Shown piece after piece: positions 1 through 9,386 of a stretch of DNA of 64,000 bases. The notes beneath the pieces are model-generated. The model did no database searches. It had not been told where the DNA came from and was given only the letters and a program-made list of their open reading frames with translations. Position numbers and translations under genes: made by a program. The stretch is from Streptomyces sp. AC558_RSS880 (lineage in GTDB: Bacteria > Actinomycetota > Actinomycetes > Streptomycetales > Streptomycetaceae): positions 248,001 to 312,000 of the forward strand of contig NZ_JAGMUJ010000030.1 of the NCBI RefSeq assembly GCF_019049255.1, read 5' to 3'. Numbering within the stretch: position 1 is the stretch's first letter; every line of letters begins with the position of its first letter.

Positions 1-1669
1 CCTCGCGCGCTTCCTCCAGGGCCTCGTCGATGGCCCGCTTCTCGGCCCGCTGCTCCGCGCGTACGGCCTTCTTGTCGGGCTTGTCGAGCACGATCTGGTG
101 GGCGCCGTGCTCCGCGCGGGCCGGCTTGGACTGCCGGTAGGCATCCAGGACCGCCTCGCGTTCGCGTTCCGCCCGCTCCCGGGCCAGCTTGCGCAGGGTC
201 CCGCGCGTGGAGCGGCTCAGCGCGATGGGCTGGAGCATCGGCAGACAGTCCGCCACGGTGTCGGGGCCGAGGACGCTCAGCGCGGAGGCCACCGCGCGTT
301 CGGCGCCCACCCTGAGACCCAGCGTCACCAGCAGTTGGGAGGTGTCCATGCGCAGCAGCAGATCGCCGGCCGCGATCTCGCCGACGCGCAGATCGGTGAG
401 GATCACCGTGCCGGAACGATCCACCAGGATGGCGTCGCCCACCAGCCTGCGGTGCGCGATACGACGGGACTGCAGGGCCCGTACCTGGTGCCAGGTGTCG
501 CGCAGCAGTTCGTCGGTGATCTCCTCGTCCGGCAGCGAGTCGAGGGTGCGCCCGCCGCTGTGCTCGTAGACGAGCATCACCGCGTCGGGGCCGAGTTCGG
601 AGGTCGCGATCAGCTTGGGCGCGTTGGCGCCGGCCGCGATGGCCGCGTAGGCCAGCAGTGCCTCCTGCTCCAGCGCCTGGCGCAGCGACTGCAGGCTGCT
701 GCGGGTGGCGAAGCCGCGCAGGGCCAGATTGCGCCACGCGCGGTAGAAGAACCCCTGCGCCTGCTGCTCACGGTCGACCACCGTGACGTCCAGCGGCGGA
801 CCGTCCTCCAGGGTGACGAAGTACCGGCGCCCCCGGTCCCCGGTCTCGGAGGCGTCGCCGGACTCCACCCGGGACGCGGTCACGGGGTGGAAGCCGACGG
901 TGCGCAGGCCCGCCATCAGGGTGCGGCCGGTGGGGCGCACATTGGGAGAGCCGACCGCGTAGAGGGTGCCGTAGGCGACGCTCCAGCCGATCAGGACCGT
1001 CAGGATGATCGAGAACGGGGTCGTGTACCCGGTCACGAGCATCGAGAAGGCGTCGAGGAGCAGCACCACCCACAGCACCGCGCGCCACCGGGGTCTGCGG
1101 GACATCCCGACGGCCGTCATGTACGCGATCACCGGGGCCAGATAGCCGTGCACCGGGTCGGTCAGGGCGTGGATGTCGCCGGGGGAGGGCTGGGTGAGCG
1201 CCTCCTGGATCGAGTCCGGAGCGGCACGCGCGACCCACAGGTCGGTGGCGAGTGTCACACCGTGCGCGAGGACGGCGGCGAGCACGCCGTCGGCGATCCG
1301 CAGTCCGTCCCGCTTGATCAGCCGCTCGATGGCGAAGGCCACCGGCACCAGGAGGATCGCGATGCTGGAGGCCAGGCCCGCGATCTTGATGAGCAGGTCG
1401 GGTGCCTGCCCGGTGCCCTTGTTGATGTCCTGTTCCAGGCCCGAGGTGGTGCCGTGGGCGAACGCGGCGATCGCCAGCAGCACCACGACGGCGAGTACGC
1501 CCGCCAGGAGCCGCATGAGGTCGGACGGGCGGTGCACCCGCGCGGGGAGCAGCGGCTCGTCGCCCTCCACCTCGTCGATGTGCGCCGTCTCGGGGTCCGT
1601 GGCGTCCGGGCGCGACGAGGCGTCAGGGGTGCCCTCCGTGCCTTCGGGGTGCGCACCCTGCTGCTTCAT
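1..1669 (-). CDS. Membrane protein with kinase-like cytoplasmic domain (partial, C-terminus off window)
   Basis: Open from the ATG at 1669 to the window edge, so the C-terminus is missing (about 556 codons visible). The first 50 or so residues are hydrophilic and acidic. They are followed by several hydrophobic segments (for example LAGVLAVVVLLAIAAF and VLWVVLLLDAFSMLV). A soluble region then resembles a degenerate kinase/phosphotransferase fold (DAILVDRSGTVILTDLRVGEIAAGD looks like the metal-binding part). A basic, charged stretch is reached at the window edge. From memory, Streptomyces proteins of this type continue into a lysylphosphatidylglycerol-synthase-like (MprF/UPF0104) membrane domain; that part is outside the window, so the assignment is inference. 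The long plus-strand reading opposite is a shadow. Confidence 0.6.
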   Translation of the reverse strand, partial: MKQQGAHPEGTEGTPDASSRPDATDPETAHIDEVEGDEPLLPARVHRPSDLMRLLAGVLAVVVLLAIAAFAHGTTSGLEQDINKGTGQAPDLLIKIAGLASSIAILLVPVAFAIERLIKRDGLRIADGVLAAVLAHGVTLATDLWVARAAPDSIQEALTQPSPGDIHALTDPVHGYLAPVIAYMTAVGMSRRPRWRAVLWVVLLLDAFSMLVTGYTTPFSIILTVLIGWSVAYGTLYAVGSPNVRPTGRTLMAGLRTVGFHPVTASRVESGDASETGDRGRRYFVTLEDGPPLDVTVVDREQQAQGFFYRAWRNLALRGFATRSSLQSLRQALEQEALLAYAAIAAGANAPKLIATSELGPDAVMLVYEHSGGRTLDSLPDEEITDELLRDTWHQVRALQSRRIAHRRLVGDAILVDRSGTVILTDLRVGEIAAGDLLLRMDTSQLLVTLGLRVGAERAVASALSVLGPDTVADCLPMLQPIALSRSTRGTLRKLARERAEREREAVLDAYRQSKPARAEHGAHQIVLDKPDKKAVRAEQRAEKRAIDEALEEARE

Positions 1670-1855
1670 CGTCTCTTCTCGATCTTGTATCACCAGTCAC
1701 CGCCCGCACGATGGTGGCATGCCGTACCGGCACAAGGGGGCATCAGGGTCAGAACGCGGGGCGGCACAGTCTGCCCGAAGTGCCGCTCCGGGGCGAGACG
1801 TGCGCACACGCGCGAGCGCGTCGCGTTGTCGGTGGGGTGGGGCAGGATGGGCCGG

Positions 1856-2242
1856 ATGAGCCAGGAGAGCCTTCCGTCCGACGGCGGTCCGGAGCACCCG
1901 GACGCCCTGCCCGAGTACGCCGAGCGGGTCCTCGAGGTGACCGAGCTGATCCCGCCGGGACGTGTCATGACGTACGGGGACGTGGCCGAGTGGCTGGGGG
2001 AGGGCGGACCCCGGCAGGTCGGGCGCGTGATGGCCCTGTACGGGGGAGCGGTGCCGTGGTGGCGTGTCGTCCGCGCGGACGGCGTGCTGCTGCCGGGCCA
2101 CGAGCTGAGAGCCCTCGGCCACTACCGCGCGGAGGGCACGCCCCTGAAGGAGGCGAGCCGGGCCGCGGAAGGCCATGTGCCGCGCCTCGACATGAGGCGG
2201 GCGCGGTGGGACGGCGGTGGGCACACCGAGGGTCACACCTGA
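1856..2242 (+). CDS. Alkyltransferase-like (ATL) DNA repair protein of the MGMT/Ogt family
   Basis: A 128-residue protein matching the DNA-binding domain of O6-alkylguanine-DNA alkyltransferases: PPGRVMTYGDVAEWLG, then GPRQVGRVMALYGG, then VPWWRVVRADG. In true alkyltransferases the active site reads PCHRV. Here the nucleophilic Cys is Trp and the following His is Trp, so it cannot accept an alkyl group. ATL proteins of this kind bind O6-alkylguanine and hand the lesion to nucleotide excision repair (family knowledge). ATG 1856 was chosen; an in-frame ATG at 1847 is possible. It lies just upstream of the helicase-nuclease genes, in keeping with a repair neighbourhood. Confidence 0.85.
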   Translation: MSQESLPSDGGPEHPDALPEYAERVLEVTELIPPGRVMTYGDVAEWLGEGGPRQVGRVMALYGGAVPWWRVVRADGVLLPGHELRALGHYRAEGTPLKEASRAAEGHVPRLDMRRARWDGGGHTEGHT

Positions 2243-2499
2243 CAGCTTCCGCCCTCGCGCACGCCGCCGTGTGACCTCTGTTCCCCCGAGGTGATACGGA
2301 GCACATTCGTGGCATGACGTACGTTCGTGAGGCAAGGGACATGTGCGGCCGGAGTGCCCGGAGGGAAGAAGCGGAAAGCCTGCTTCCGTACTTTTCACCG
2401 GCGTAGCGTCGACTGCGCGTGCCCCCTTCACCCCGCGCCCCCCGTCCCGCACGCGCGGCGAACGGCCCCACAGCACACCCACCAGGACCGGCGAACCAC

Positions 2500-5400
2500 G
2501 TGAGCTCCTCTTCCTCCACCAGCGGCCTGTCGCACCCCCAGGTGCGGCGGGGGAACCGTGGCGCTCATCGACTGGTGCGTACCCCGCCGGCCCGCGTGAA
2601 TCCCCCTCGACTGGACGCCGCACAGCGCTCCGTGGTTGACCACAAGACCGGCCCGCTGCTCGTTCTCGCAGGTCCGGGCACCGGAAAGACCACCACCCTG
2701 GTCGAGTCCGTGGCCGCGCGGATCGCCCGTGGCGGGGATCCCGAGCGCATCCTGGTGCTGACGTTCAGCCGCAAGGCGGCCGTCGAGCTGCGCGACCGCA
2801 TGGCCCTGCGCATCGGGGCCGCGCGCGCCCCGCAGGCGACCACCTTCCACTCGTTCTGCTACGCCCTGATCCGCGCCCACCAGGACAGCGACCTCTTCGT
2901 GGAGCCGCTGCGGCTGCTGTCGGGCCCCGAGCAGGACGTCACCGTCCGCGAGCTGCTCGCCGGTCAGGTGGACCTGGAACGGCTCGGGCTCGCCCATGTG
3001 CGCTGGCCCGACGAGCTGCGCGCCTGTCTCACCACCCGCGGCTTCGCCGACGAGGTCCGCGCGGTGCTCGCCCGCAGCCGCGAACTGGGCCTCGGCCCCG
3101 ACGCCCTGGACGCCTTCGCCCGCCGCATCGGACGCCCCGACTGGCGCGCCGCCTCCGCCTTCCTCGCCGAGTACCTCGACGTCCTCGACCTGCAGGGCGT
3201 CCTCGACTACGCCGAACTCGTCCACCGCGCGGTACTCCTCGCCGGCCGCCCGGAGACCGCCGGGCAGCTGTCCGCGCGGTACGACGCCGTCTACGTCGAC
3301 GAGTACCAGGACACCGACCCCGCCCAGGTACGGCTGCTGCACGCCCTGGCCGGCGGACGCACCCTCGTCGCCTTCGGCGACCCCGACCAGTCGATCTACG
3401 CCTTCCGGGGCGCGGACGTGGGCGGCATCCTGGAGTTCCCGTACGCCTTCCCCCGCGCGGACGGCCGCCCGGCCCCGGTCGAGGTGCTGCGCACCTCCCG
3501 GCGCTCCGGCGCCGTTCTGCTGGAGGCCACGCGGCGGGTGACCCGGCGCATGCCGCTGCCCCGCCTGCCCGCCGAGAAGGTCCGCGCCCACCGGGAGCTG
3601 ACCCCGGACCGGGACGGCGGCCGGGTCGAGGTGTACACCTACCCGACGTCCGGCACGGAACTGGACAACGTCGCCGACATCCTGCGCCGGGCGCACCTGG
3701 AGGACGGCGTTCCCTGGAACGACATGGCCGTCCTGGTCCGGGCCGGCGCCCGCACCCTCCCCACCGTCCGCCGCGCGCTCACCTCGGCGGGCGTCCCCGT
3801 GGACGTCGACGGCAACGACCTGCCCCTGCGCCACGAACCGGCGGTGGCCCCGCTGCTGACGGCCCTGCACGCGGTGGCGACGGCGGAGGCGGGCGGACGG
3901 GAAGACGCCGGAACCGACACCGACGCGTGCTGGCTCGACACCGAAACCGCCCTCACCCTGCTCACCTCCCCCCTCGCCGGCATGGACGCCGCCGACCTGC
4001 GCCGCCTCGGACGGGCCCTGCGCGAGGAGGAGCGGGCCGCGGGTAACCCGCTGCCGCCGCCCTCGGACGAGCTGCTCGCGCGGGCGCTGGCCGAACCGGA
4101 GCGGCTCTCCGTGCACGACCCCGCCTACGCGCGGGGCGCCCAGCGTCTCGGCGGCCTGCTGCGCCGGGCCCGCGAGCGCCTGGCGGGCGGCGGTACGGCC
4201 GAGGAGGCCCTGTGGGACCTGTGGGACGGCACACCGTGGCCGGGGCGCCTGGAGCGCTCCGCCCGGCGCGGCGGCGCGGCCGGCCGCAACGCCGACCGGG
4301 ACCTCGACGCCGTGTGCGCCCTCTTCGCGACCGCCGCCCGCGCGGAGGAACGCACCGGCGGCCGGGGCGCCCTGAACTTCCTGGAGGAGATCGAGGCCGA
4401 GGACATCGCCGCCGACACCCTCACGCGGCGCGCCGTCCGCCCCGACGCCGTGCGCCTGATGACCGCGCACCGCTCGAAGGGCCTGGAGTGGCGCCTGGTC
4501 GTCGTGGCCGGCGTCCAGGAGGGACTGTGGCCGGACCTGCGCCGCCGCGGCTCCCTGCTGGAGGCCGACCGCATCGGCCGCGACGGACTCGCCGAACCCC
4601 TCACCCCCGGCGCGCTGCTCGCCGAGGAACGCCGCCTGTTCTACGTCGCCGCCACGCGCGCGCGTGAACGGCTCGTCGTGACGGCCGTGAAGGCGCCCGC
4701 CGACGACGGCGACCAGCCCTCCCGCTTCCTGACCGAACTGGGCGTCGAGCCCAAGGACGTCACCGGCCGCCCGCGCCGCCCCCTGTCCGTCGCCGCGCTC
4801 GTCGCCGAACTGCGCGCCACGACGGTCGACCCCCGGGTCTCCGACACCCTGCGGGAGGCCGCCGCCCAGCGGCTGGCCCGGCTCGCCGCGCTCGCCGACG
4901 AGGACGGCCGTCCACTGGTGCCCTCCGCGCACCCCTACCGCTGGTGGGGCATGTTCGAGCCCACGGAGAGCAAGGTGCCGCTGCGGAGCCGCGACCAGCC
5001 CGTCGTGCTCTCCGGCAGCGCCCTCGACCAACTCGCCAACACCTGCGCCCTGCAGTGGTTCCTGGGCCGTGAGGTGAAGGCCGACGCACCCGCGACCGCC
5101 GCCCAGGGCTTCGGCAACGTGGTGCACGTCCTCGCCGACGAGGTGGCCTCCGGGCACACCCCGGCCGACCTCGCCGTCCTCATGGAGCGCCTCGACTCGG
5201 TGTGGAACGCGCTCGCCTTCGACGCGCCGTGGAAGTCGGCGCAGGAGAAGGAGAACGCGCGCGTGGCACTCGAACGCTTCCTCAAGTGGCACGTCATGGA
5301 CCGCGCCGGACGCACCCCGGTGGCCAGCGAGCACGACTTCGACGTCACCCTCGAAGCGGGCGACTACGAGGTCCGCATCCGCGGCCAGATGGACCGCGTC

Positions 5401-5802
5401 GAGGCCGACGACGAGGGACGCGCGTACGTCGTCGACTTCAAGACCGGCAAACAGGCGCCCAGCGCCAAGGAGGTGGAGCGCCACCCCCAGCTCGCCGTCT
5501 ACCAGCTCGCCGTCGGGGAGGGCGCCGTCGACGACGTCTTCGACGGAACGCGTCCCGAACCGGGCGGTGCCGAGCTCGTCCAGCTGCGCCAGGGGGCCGC
5601 CAAACGGGACGGCGGCGAGACCCTGCCCAAGGTGCAGGCCCAGGAGCCACCGGAGGGGGAGTGGATCGGTGACCTGCTGGCCACGGCCGCCGGCAAGGTC
5701 CTCGACGAACGCTTCACCCCGACCGCGGGCCAGCACTGCACCCACTGCGCGTTCCGTGCCTCGTGCAGCGCCCGGCCCGAAGGCCGGCACGTGGTCGAGT
5801 GA
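2500..5802 (+). CDS. adnA: AdnA-like ATP-dependent helicase-nuclease (UvrD motor plus Fe-S RecB nuclease)
   Basis: About 1100 residues, the size expected of an AdnAB subunit, the actinobacterial double-strand-break resecting motor-nuclease. The N-terminal superfamily 1 motor shows Walker A GPGTGKT (residues 58-64), LTFSRKAA, VDEYQDTD and GDPDQSIYAFRGAD; later come TAHRSKGLEW and FYVAATRARERL. The C-terminal third is a RecB-type nuclease (QMDRVEADDEG, VVDFKTGK, QLAVYQLAV). A Cys in NTCALQWFLGRE and a terminal CTHCAFRASC cluster suggest a 4Fe-4S staple as in AddB/Cas4 nucleases. Start GTG 2500 was chosen because the reading upstream loses family character; ATG codons nearer the domain are absent. 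It lies 100 bp before its partner adnB, and AdnA and AdnB act as a heterodimer. Confidence 0.88.
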   Translation: MSSSSSTSGLSHPQVRRGNRGAHRLVRTPPARVNPPRLDAAQRSVVDHKTGPLLVLAGPGTGKTTTLVESVAARIARGGDPERILVLTFSRKAAVELRDRMALRIGAARAPQATTFHSFCYALIRAHQDSDLFVEPLRLLSGPEQDVTVRELLAGQVDLERLGLAHVRWPDELRACLTTRGFADEVRAVLARSRELGLGPDALDAFARRIGRPDWRAASAFLAEYLDVLDLQGVLDYAELVHRAVLLAGRPETAGQLSARYDAVYVDEYQDTDPAQVRLLHALAGGRTLVAFGDPDQSIYAFRGADVGGILEFPYAFPRADGRPAPVEVLRTSRRSGAVLLEATRRVTRRMPLPRLPAEKVRAHRELTPDRDGGRVEVYTYPTSGTELDNVADILRRAHLEDGVPWNDMAVLVRAGARTLPTVRRALTSAGVPVDVDGNDLPLRHEPAVAPLLTALHAVATAEAGGREDAGTDTDACWLDTETALTLLTSPLAGMDAADLRRLGRALREEERAAGNPLPPPSDELLARALAEPERLSVHDPAYARGAQRLGGLLRRARERLAGGGTAEEALWDLWDGTPWPGRLERSARRGGAAGRNADRDLDAVCALFATAARAEERTGGRGALNFLEEIEAEDIAADTLTRRAVRPDAVRLMTAHRSKGLEWRLVVVAGVQEGLWPDLRRRGSLLEADRIGRDGLAEPLTPGALLAEERRLFYVAATRARERLVVTAVKAPADDGDQPSRFLTELGVEPKDVTGRPRRPLSVAALVAELRATTVDPRVSDTLREAAAQRLARLAALADEDGRPLVPSAHPYRWWGMFEPTESKVPLRSRDQPVVLSGSALDQLANTCALQWFLGREVKADAPATAAQGFGNVVHVLADEVASGHTPADLAVLMERLDSVWNALAFDAPWKSAQEKENARVALERFLKWHVMDRAGRTPVASEHDFDVTLEAGDYEVRIRGQMDRVEADDEGRAYVVDFKTGKQAPSAKEVERHPQLAVYQLAVGEGAVDDVFDGTRPEPGGAELVQLRQGAAKRDGGETLPKVQAQEPPEGEWIGDLLATAAGKVLDERFTPTAGQHCTHCAFRASCSARPEGRHVVE

Positions 5803-5902
5803 CCGGCGTGACGCATCGCACCCCCTGCGCCGACCTGCGGTTCTCCGCTCCCGGAGCGCTCTGAGGGCCTCCGCTGTCAGTGCCCGCCGCTAGATTCTGC
5901 GT

Positions 5903-8900
5903 GTGCCCGCCCGTATCACCGATCCCGATCAGCTCAAGGAGCTCCTCGGCATCCCCTTCACCCCGGAGCAGACGGCCTGCATCACCGCGCCGCCCGCCCC
6001 GCAGGTGATCGTGGCCGGAGCCGGGTCGGGCAAGACGACGGTGATGGCGGCCCGCGTGGTGTGGCTGGTCGGCACCGGCCAGGTCGCCCCCGAACAGGTG
6101 CTCGGCCTCACCTTCACCAACAAGGCCGCCGGTGAACTCGCCGAACGCGTCCGCAAGGCGCTGATCAAGGCCGGCGTCACCGACCCGGACGCCATCGACC
6201 CGGACAACCCACCGGGCGAGCCGGTGATCTCCACGTACCACGCCTTCGCCGGCCGCCTGCTGACCGACCACGGCCTGCGCATCGGCCTCGAACCGACCTC
6301 CCGGCTGCTCGCCGACGCCACCCGCTACCAGCTCGCCGCGCGCGTCCTGCGCGAGGCCCCCGGCCTCTACCCGGCGCTCACCCGCTCCTTCCCCGACCTG
6401 GTCGGCGACCTCCTCACCCTCGACGCGGAGCTCGCCGAACACCTCGTACGGCCCGAGGACCTGCGCGCCCACGACGCCGAGCTGCTGCGCACCCTGGAGA
6501 ACACCAAGCTCACCAACGCCGACCTGCGCAAGGTCCCCGAGGCGGCCGCCGCGCGGCGCGAGCTCGCCGACCTCGTACTGCGCTACCGGGCCGCCAAACG
6601 CGAACGGGACCTGCTCGACTTCGGCGACCAGATCGCCCTCTCCGCCCGGCTCGCCGCCCTCCCCGAGGTGGGCCGCGTCCTGCGCGACGAGTTCCGCGTG
6701 GTCCTCCTCGACGAGTACCAGGACACCTCCGTCGCCCAGCGCGTCCTGCTGGCCGGACTGTTCGGCGGCGGCACCGGTCACCCGGTGACCGCCGTCGGCG
6801 ACCCCTGCCAGGCGATCTACGGCTGGCGCGGCGCCTCCGTCGCCAACCTCGACGACTTCCCCGAGCACTTCGCCCACGCCGACGGCCGCCCCGCCACCCG
6901 CCAGTCGCTCAGCGAGAACCGCCGCAGCGGCGGCCGCCTCCTCGACCTCGCCAACGGCCTCGCCGAGCCGCTGCGCGCCATGCACGCGGGCGTGGAGGCC
7001 CTCCGCCCGGCCCCCGGCGCCGAACGCGACGGCACCGTCCGCTGCGCCCTGCTGCCCACCCACGCGGAGGAGATCGACTGGATCGCCGATTCCATCGCCC
7101 ACCTCGTCCGCACCGGCAAGGCGCCCGGCGAGATCGCCGTGCTGTGCCGCACGGCCGGCGACTTCGCCGAGATCCAGGGCGCCCTGGTCGCCAGGGACGT
7201 CCCTGTCGAGGTGGTCGGCCTGTCCGGGCTGCTGCACCTTCCCGAGATCGCCGACCTGGTCGCCGTCTGCGAGGTCCTCCAGGACCCCGGCGCCAACGCC
7301 TCCCTCGTACGGCTGCTGACCGGCCCGCGCTGGCGCATCGGGCCGCGCGACCTCGCCCTGCTGGGGCGGCGCGCACGGCGGCTCGTCTCCCACGCGCGCG
7401 TGGACGGCGACGACGACCCCGACCGGCGGCTCGCCGAAGCCGTCGAGGGCGTCGACCCGGCCGAGGTGATCTCGCTCGCCGACGCCCTCGACACCTTCCT
7501 GGAGACACCGCTGGACGGCCGCGGGGACGACGACGGCCTGCCCTTCTCACCCGACGCCCGCGTACGCTTCGCCCGCCTGGCCACCGAACTGCGCGACCTG
7601 CGCCGCTCCCTCGCCGACCCCCTCATGGACGTCCTGCACCGCGTCCTCGCCGTCACCGGCCTGGAGGTCGAACTCTCCGCCTCCCCGCACGCCCTGGCCG
7701 CCCGTCGGCGCGAGACCCTCTCCAACTTCCTCGACATCGCCGCGTCCTTCGCCGCCGGCGACGGCGAGGCCACCCTGCTCGCCTTCCTCGCCTTCCTGCG
7801 CACCGCCGCCCAGTACGAGAAGGGCCTCGACAACGCGCTGCCCGGCGGCGAGAACACCGTCAAGGTCCTCACCGCGCACAAGTCCAAGGGCCTCGAATGG
7901 GACGTCGTCGCCGTCCCCGGACTGGTCACCGGCACCTTCCCCAGCACCCAGGGCCGCGAGAAGTGGACCGCGCAGGGCAAGGTGCTGCCGCACGGACTGC
8001 GCGGCGACGCCGACACCCTGCCCGACGTCGAGTCCTGGGACTCCCGCGGCCTGAAGGCCTTCCACGAGGCCATGAAGGAACACCAGCACACCGAGGAACT
8101 CCGCCTCGGCTACGTCACCTTCACCCGCCCCCGCTCCCTGCTCCTCGGCTCCGGCCACTGGTGGGGCCCCAGCCAGAAGAAACCGCGCGGGCCCTCCGAC
8201 TTCCTCCACGCCCTCCACGATCACTGCGCCGCCGGACACGGCGAGATCGAGGCGTGGGCCGACGAGCCCGCCGAGGACGAGGAGAACCCCGCCCTGCACC
8301 GGGCCGGCGACGACCAGGTGTGGCCCCTGCCCCTCGACGACGCCGCCCTCACGCGCCGCCGCGCGGCCGCCGACACCGTCCTCGCCCACCTCCGCCGCCT
8401 CGCCGCCCACCCGGACGGCCCCGCCACGGCCGTACACGACCCCGACACCCACGAGGACCCGGACTGGCCGCCACCGCCCGACGACGAGGACCCCCTCCCC
8501 GAGGAGGACCCCTTCGCCGACGCCGGCCCGGACGACTGGGACTCCTGGAGCACCGACCGTCCCACCGTCCCGCACCAGGCGACGGCGCCGGAAGCCACCG
8601 CGCACCCGCGCGCCGCGGAGCCGTCCCACCCGCCGCGACCCCGTCTCACCCCCGAGGAGGCCCGCACCGTCGCCTCCTGGGACCGCGACCTCGACGCCCT
8701 CACCGGAGAGCTCCTGCACACCCGCGCGAGCATCACCGAGGTGCGGCTGCCCGCCTCGCTGACCGCCTCCCAGCTGCTGCGCCTGGCCGCCGACCCGGAC
8801 GGCTTCGCCCAGGAACTGGCCCGCCCCATGCCCCGCCCCCCGCAGCCCGCAGCCCGCCGCGGCACCCGCTTCCACGCCTGGGTCGAGGCGCGCTTCGAGG

Positions 8901-9376
8901 AACTGACCCTGCCCATGCTCGACCCGGACGAGCTGCCCGGCAGCGACGCGGAGATCGCCGACGAACGCGACCTGGAAGCCCTCAAGGAGGCCTTCGAGCG
9001 CACCGAGTACGCCCACCGCACGCCCCACCGCGTGGAAGCCCCCTTCCAGCTGTCGCTCGCCGGCCGCGTCGTCCGCGGCCGCATCGACGCCGTCTACCGG
9101 AAGGACGACGGGGACGGGACGACGTACGAGATCGTCGACTGGAAGACCGGCCGCGACCGCACCGCCGACCCGCTCCAGCTCGCCGTCTACCGGCTCGCCT
9201 GGGCCGAACAGCAGGGCGTCCCCCTGGAGAGCGTCACGGCCGCGTTCCTGTACGTACGCACCGGTGAGGTCGTCCGCCCCGACGCCCTGCCCGGCCGCGC
9301 GGAGCTGGAACGGCTGCTGCTCGGGGAGCCGTCCGGTGAGATACCGCACTCCGAGGACACCGGCGCGGGCCGATAG
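5903..9376 (+). CDS. adnB: AdnB-like ATP-dependent helicase-nuclease
   Basis: A 1157-residue protein with a UvrD-type motor: GAGSGKTT (residues 39-46), LTFTNKAAGELAERVR, LLDEYQDTS, GDPCQAIYGWRGAS, TAHKSKGLEWDVV and YVTFTRPRSLL. The middle carries an acidic, Pro-rich linker (about residues 840-900). The C-terminus is a RecB-like PD-(D/E)XK nuclease (GTRFHAWVE, GRIDAVYRK, IVDWKTG, QLAVYRLAWAEQ) without the Cys cluster of the upstream gene. Start GTG 5903. It is the second gene of the adnA-adnB pair and, by analogy to mycobacterial AdnAB, should provide the leading motor in end resection. Confidence 0.88.
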   Translation: MPARITDPDQLKELLGIPFTPEQTACITAPPAPQVIVAGAGSGKTTVMAARVVWLVGTGQVAPEQVLGLTFTNKAAGELAERVRKALIKAGVTDPDAIDPDNPPGEPVISTYHAFAGRLLTDHGLRIGLEPTSRLLADATRYQLAARVLREAPGLYPALTRSFPDLVGDLLTLDAELAEHLVRPEDLRAHDAELLRTLENTKLTNADLRKVPEAAAARRELADLVLRYRAAKRERDLLDFGDQIALSARLAALPEVGRVLRDEFRVVLLDEYQDTSVAQRVLLAGLFGGGTGHPVTAVGDPCQAIYGWRGASVANLDDFPEHFAHADGRPATRQSLSENRRSGGRLLDLANGLAEPLRAMHAGVEALRPAPGAERDGTVRCALLPTHAEEIDWIADSIAHLVRTGKAPGEIAVLCRTAGDFAEIQGALVARDVPVEVVGLSGLLHLPEIADLVAVCEVLQDPGANASLVRLLTGPRWRIGPRDLALLGRRARRLVSHARVDGDDDPDRRLAEAVEGVDPAEVISLADALDTFLETPLDGRGDDDGLPFSPDARVRFARLATELRDLRRSLADPLMDVLHRVLAVTGLEVELSASPHALAARRRETLSNFLDIAASFAAGDGEATLLAFLAFLRTAAQYEKGLDNALPGGENTVKVLTAHKSKGLEWDVVAVPGLVTGTFPSTQGREKWTAQGKVLPHGLRGDADTLPDVESWDSRGLKAFHEAMKEHQHTEELRLGYVTFTRPRSLLLGSGHWWGPSQKKPRGPSDFLHALHDHCAAGHGEIEAWADEPAEDEENPALHRAGDDQVWPLPLDDAALTRRRAAADTVLAHLRRLAAHPDGPATAVHDPDTHEDPDWPPPPDDEDPLPEEDPFADAGPDDWDSWSTDRPTVPHQATAPEATAHPRAAEPSHPPRPRLTPEEARTVASWDRDLDALTGELLHTRASITEVRLPASLTASQLLRLAADPDGFAQELARPMPRPPQPAARRGTRFHAWVEARFEELTLPMLDPDELPGSDAEIADERDLEALKEAFERTEYAHRTPHRVEAPFQLSLAGRVVRGRIDAVYRKDDGDGTTYEIVDWKTGRDRTADPLQLAVYRLAWAEQQGVPLESVTAAFLYVRTGEVVRPDALPGRAELERLLLGEPSGEIPHSEDTGAGR

Positions 9377-9386
9377 GCTCGAGGAC

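Noticed and set aside
2428..5790. Long minus-strand open reading (over 1100 codons) opposite adnA, and similar ones opposite adnB, UPF0182 and the aroA/rsgA region
   Set aside because: They are shadows created by very high third-position GC. They are rich in Gly, Arg, Val and Gln with no domains, while the opposite strand encodes recognised families.
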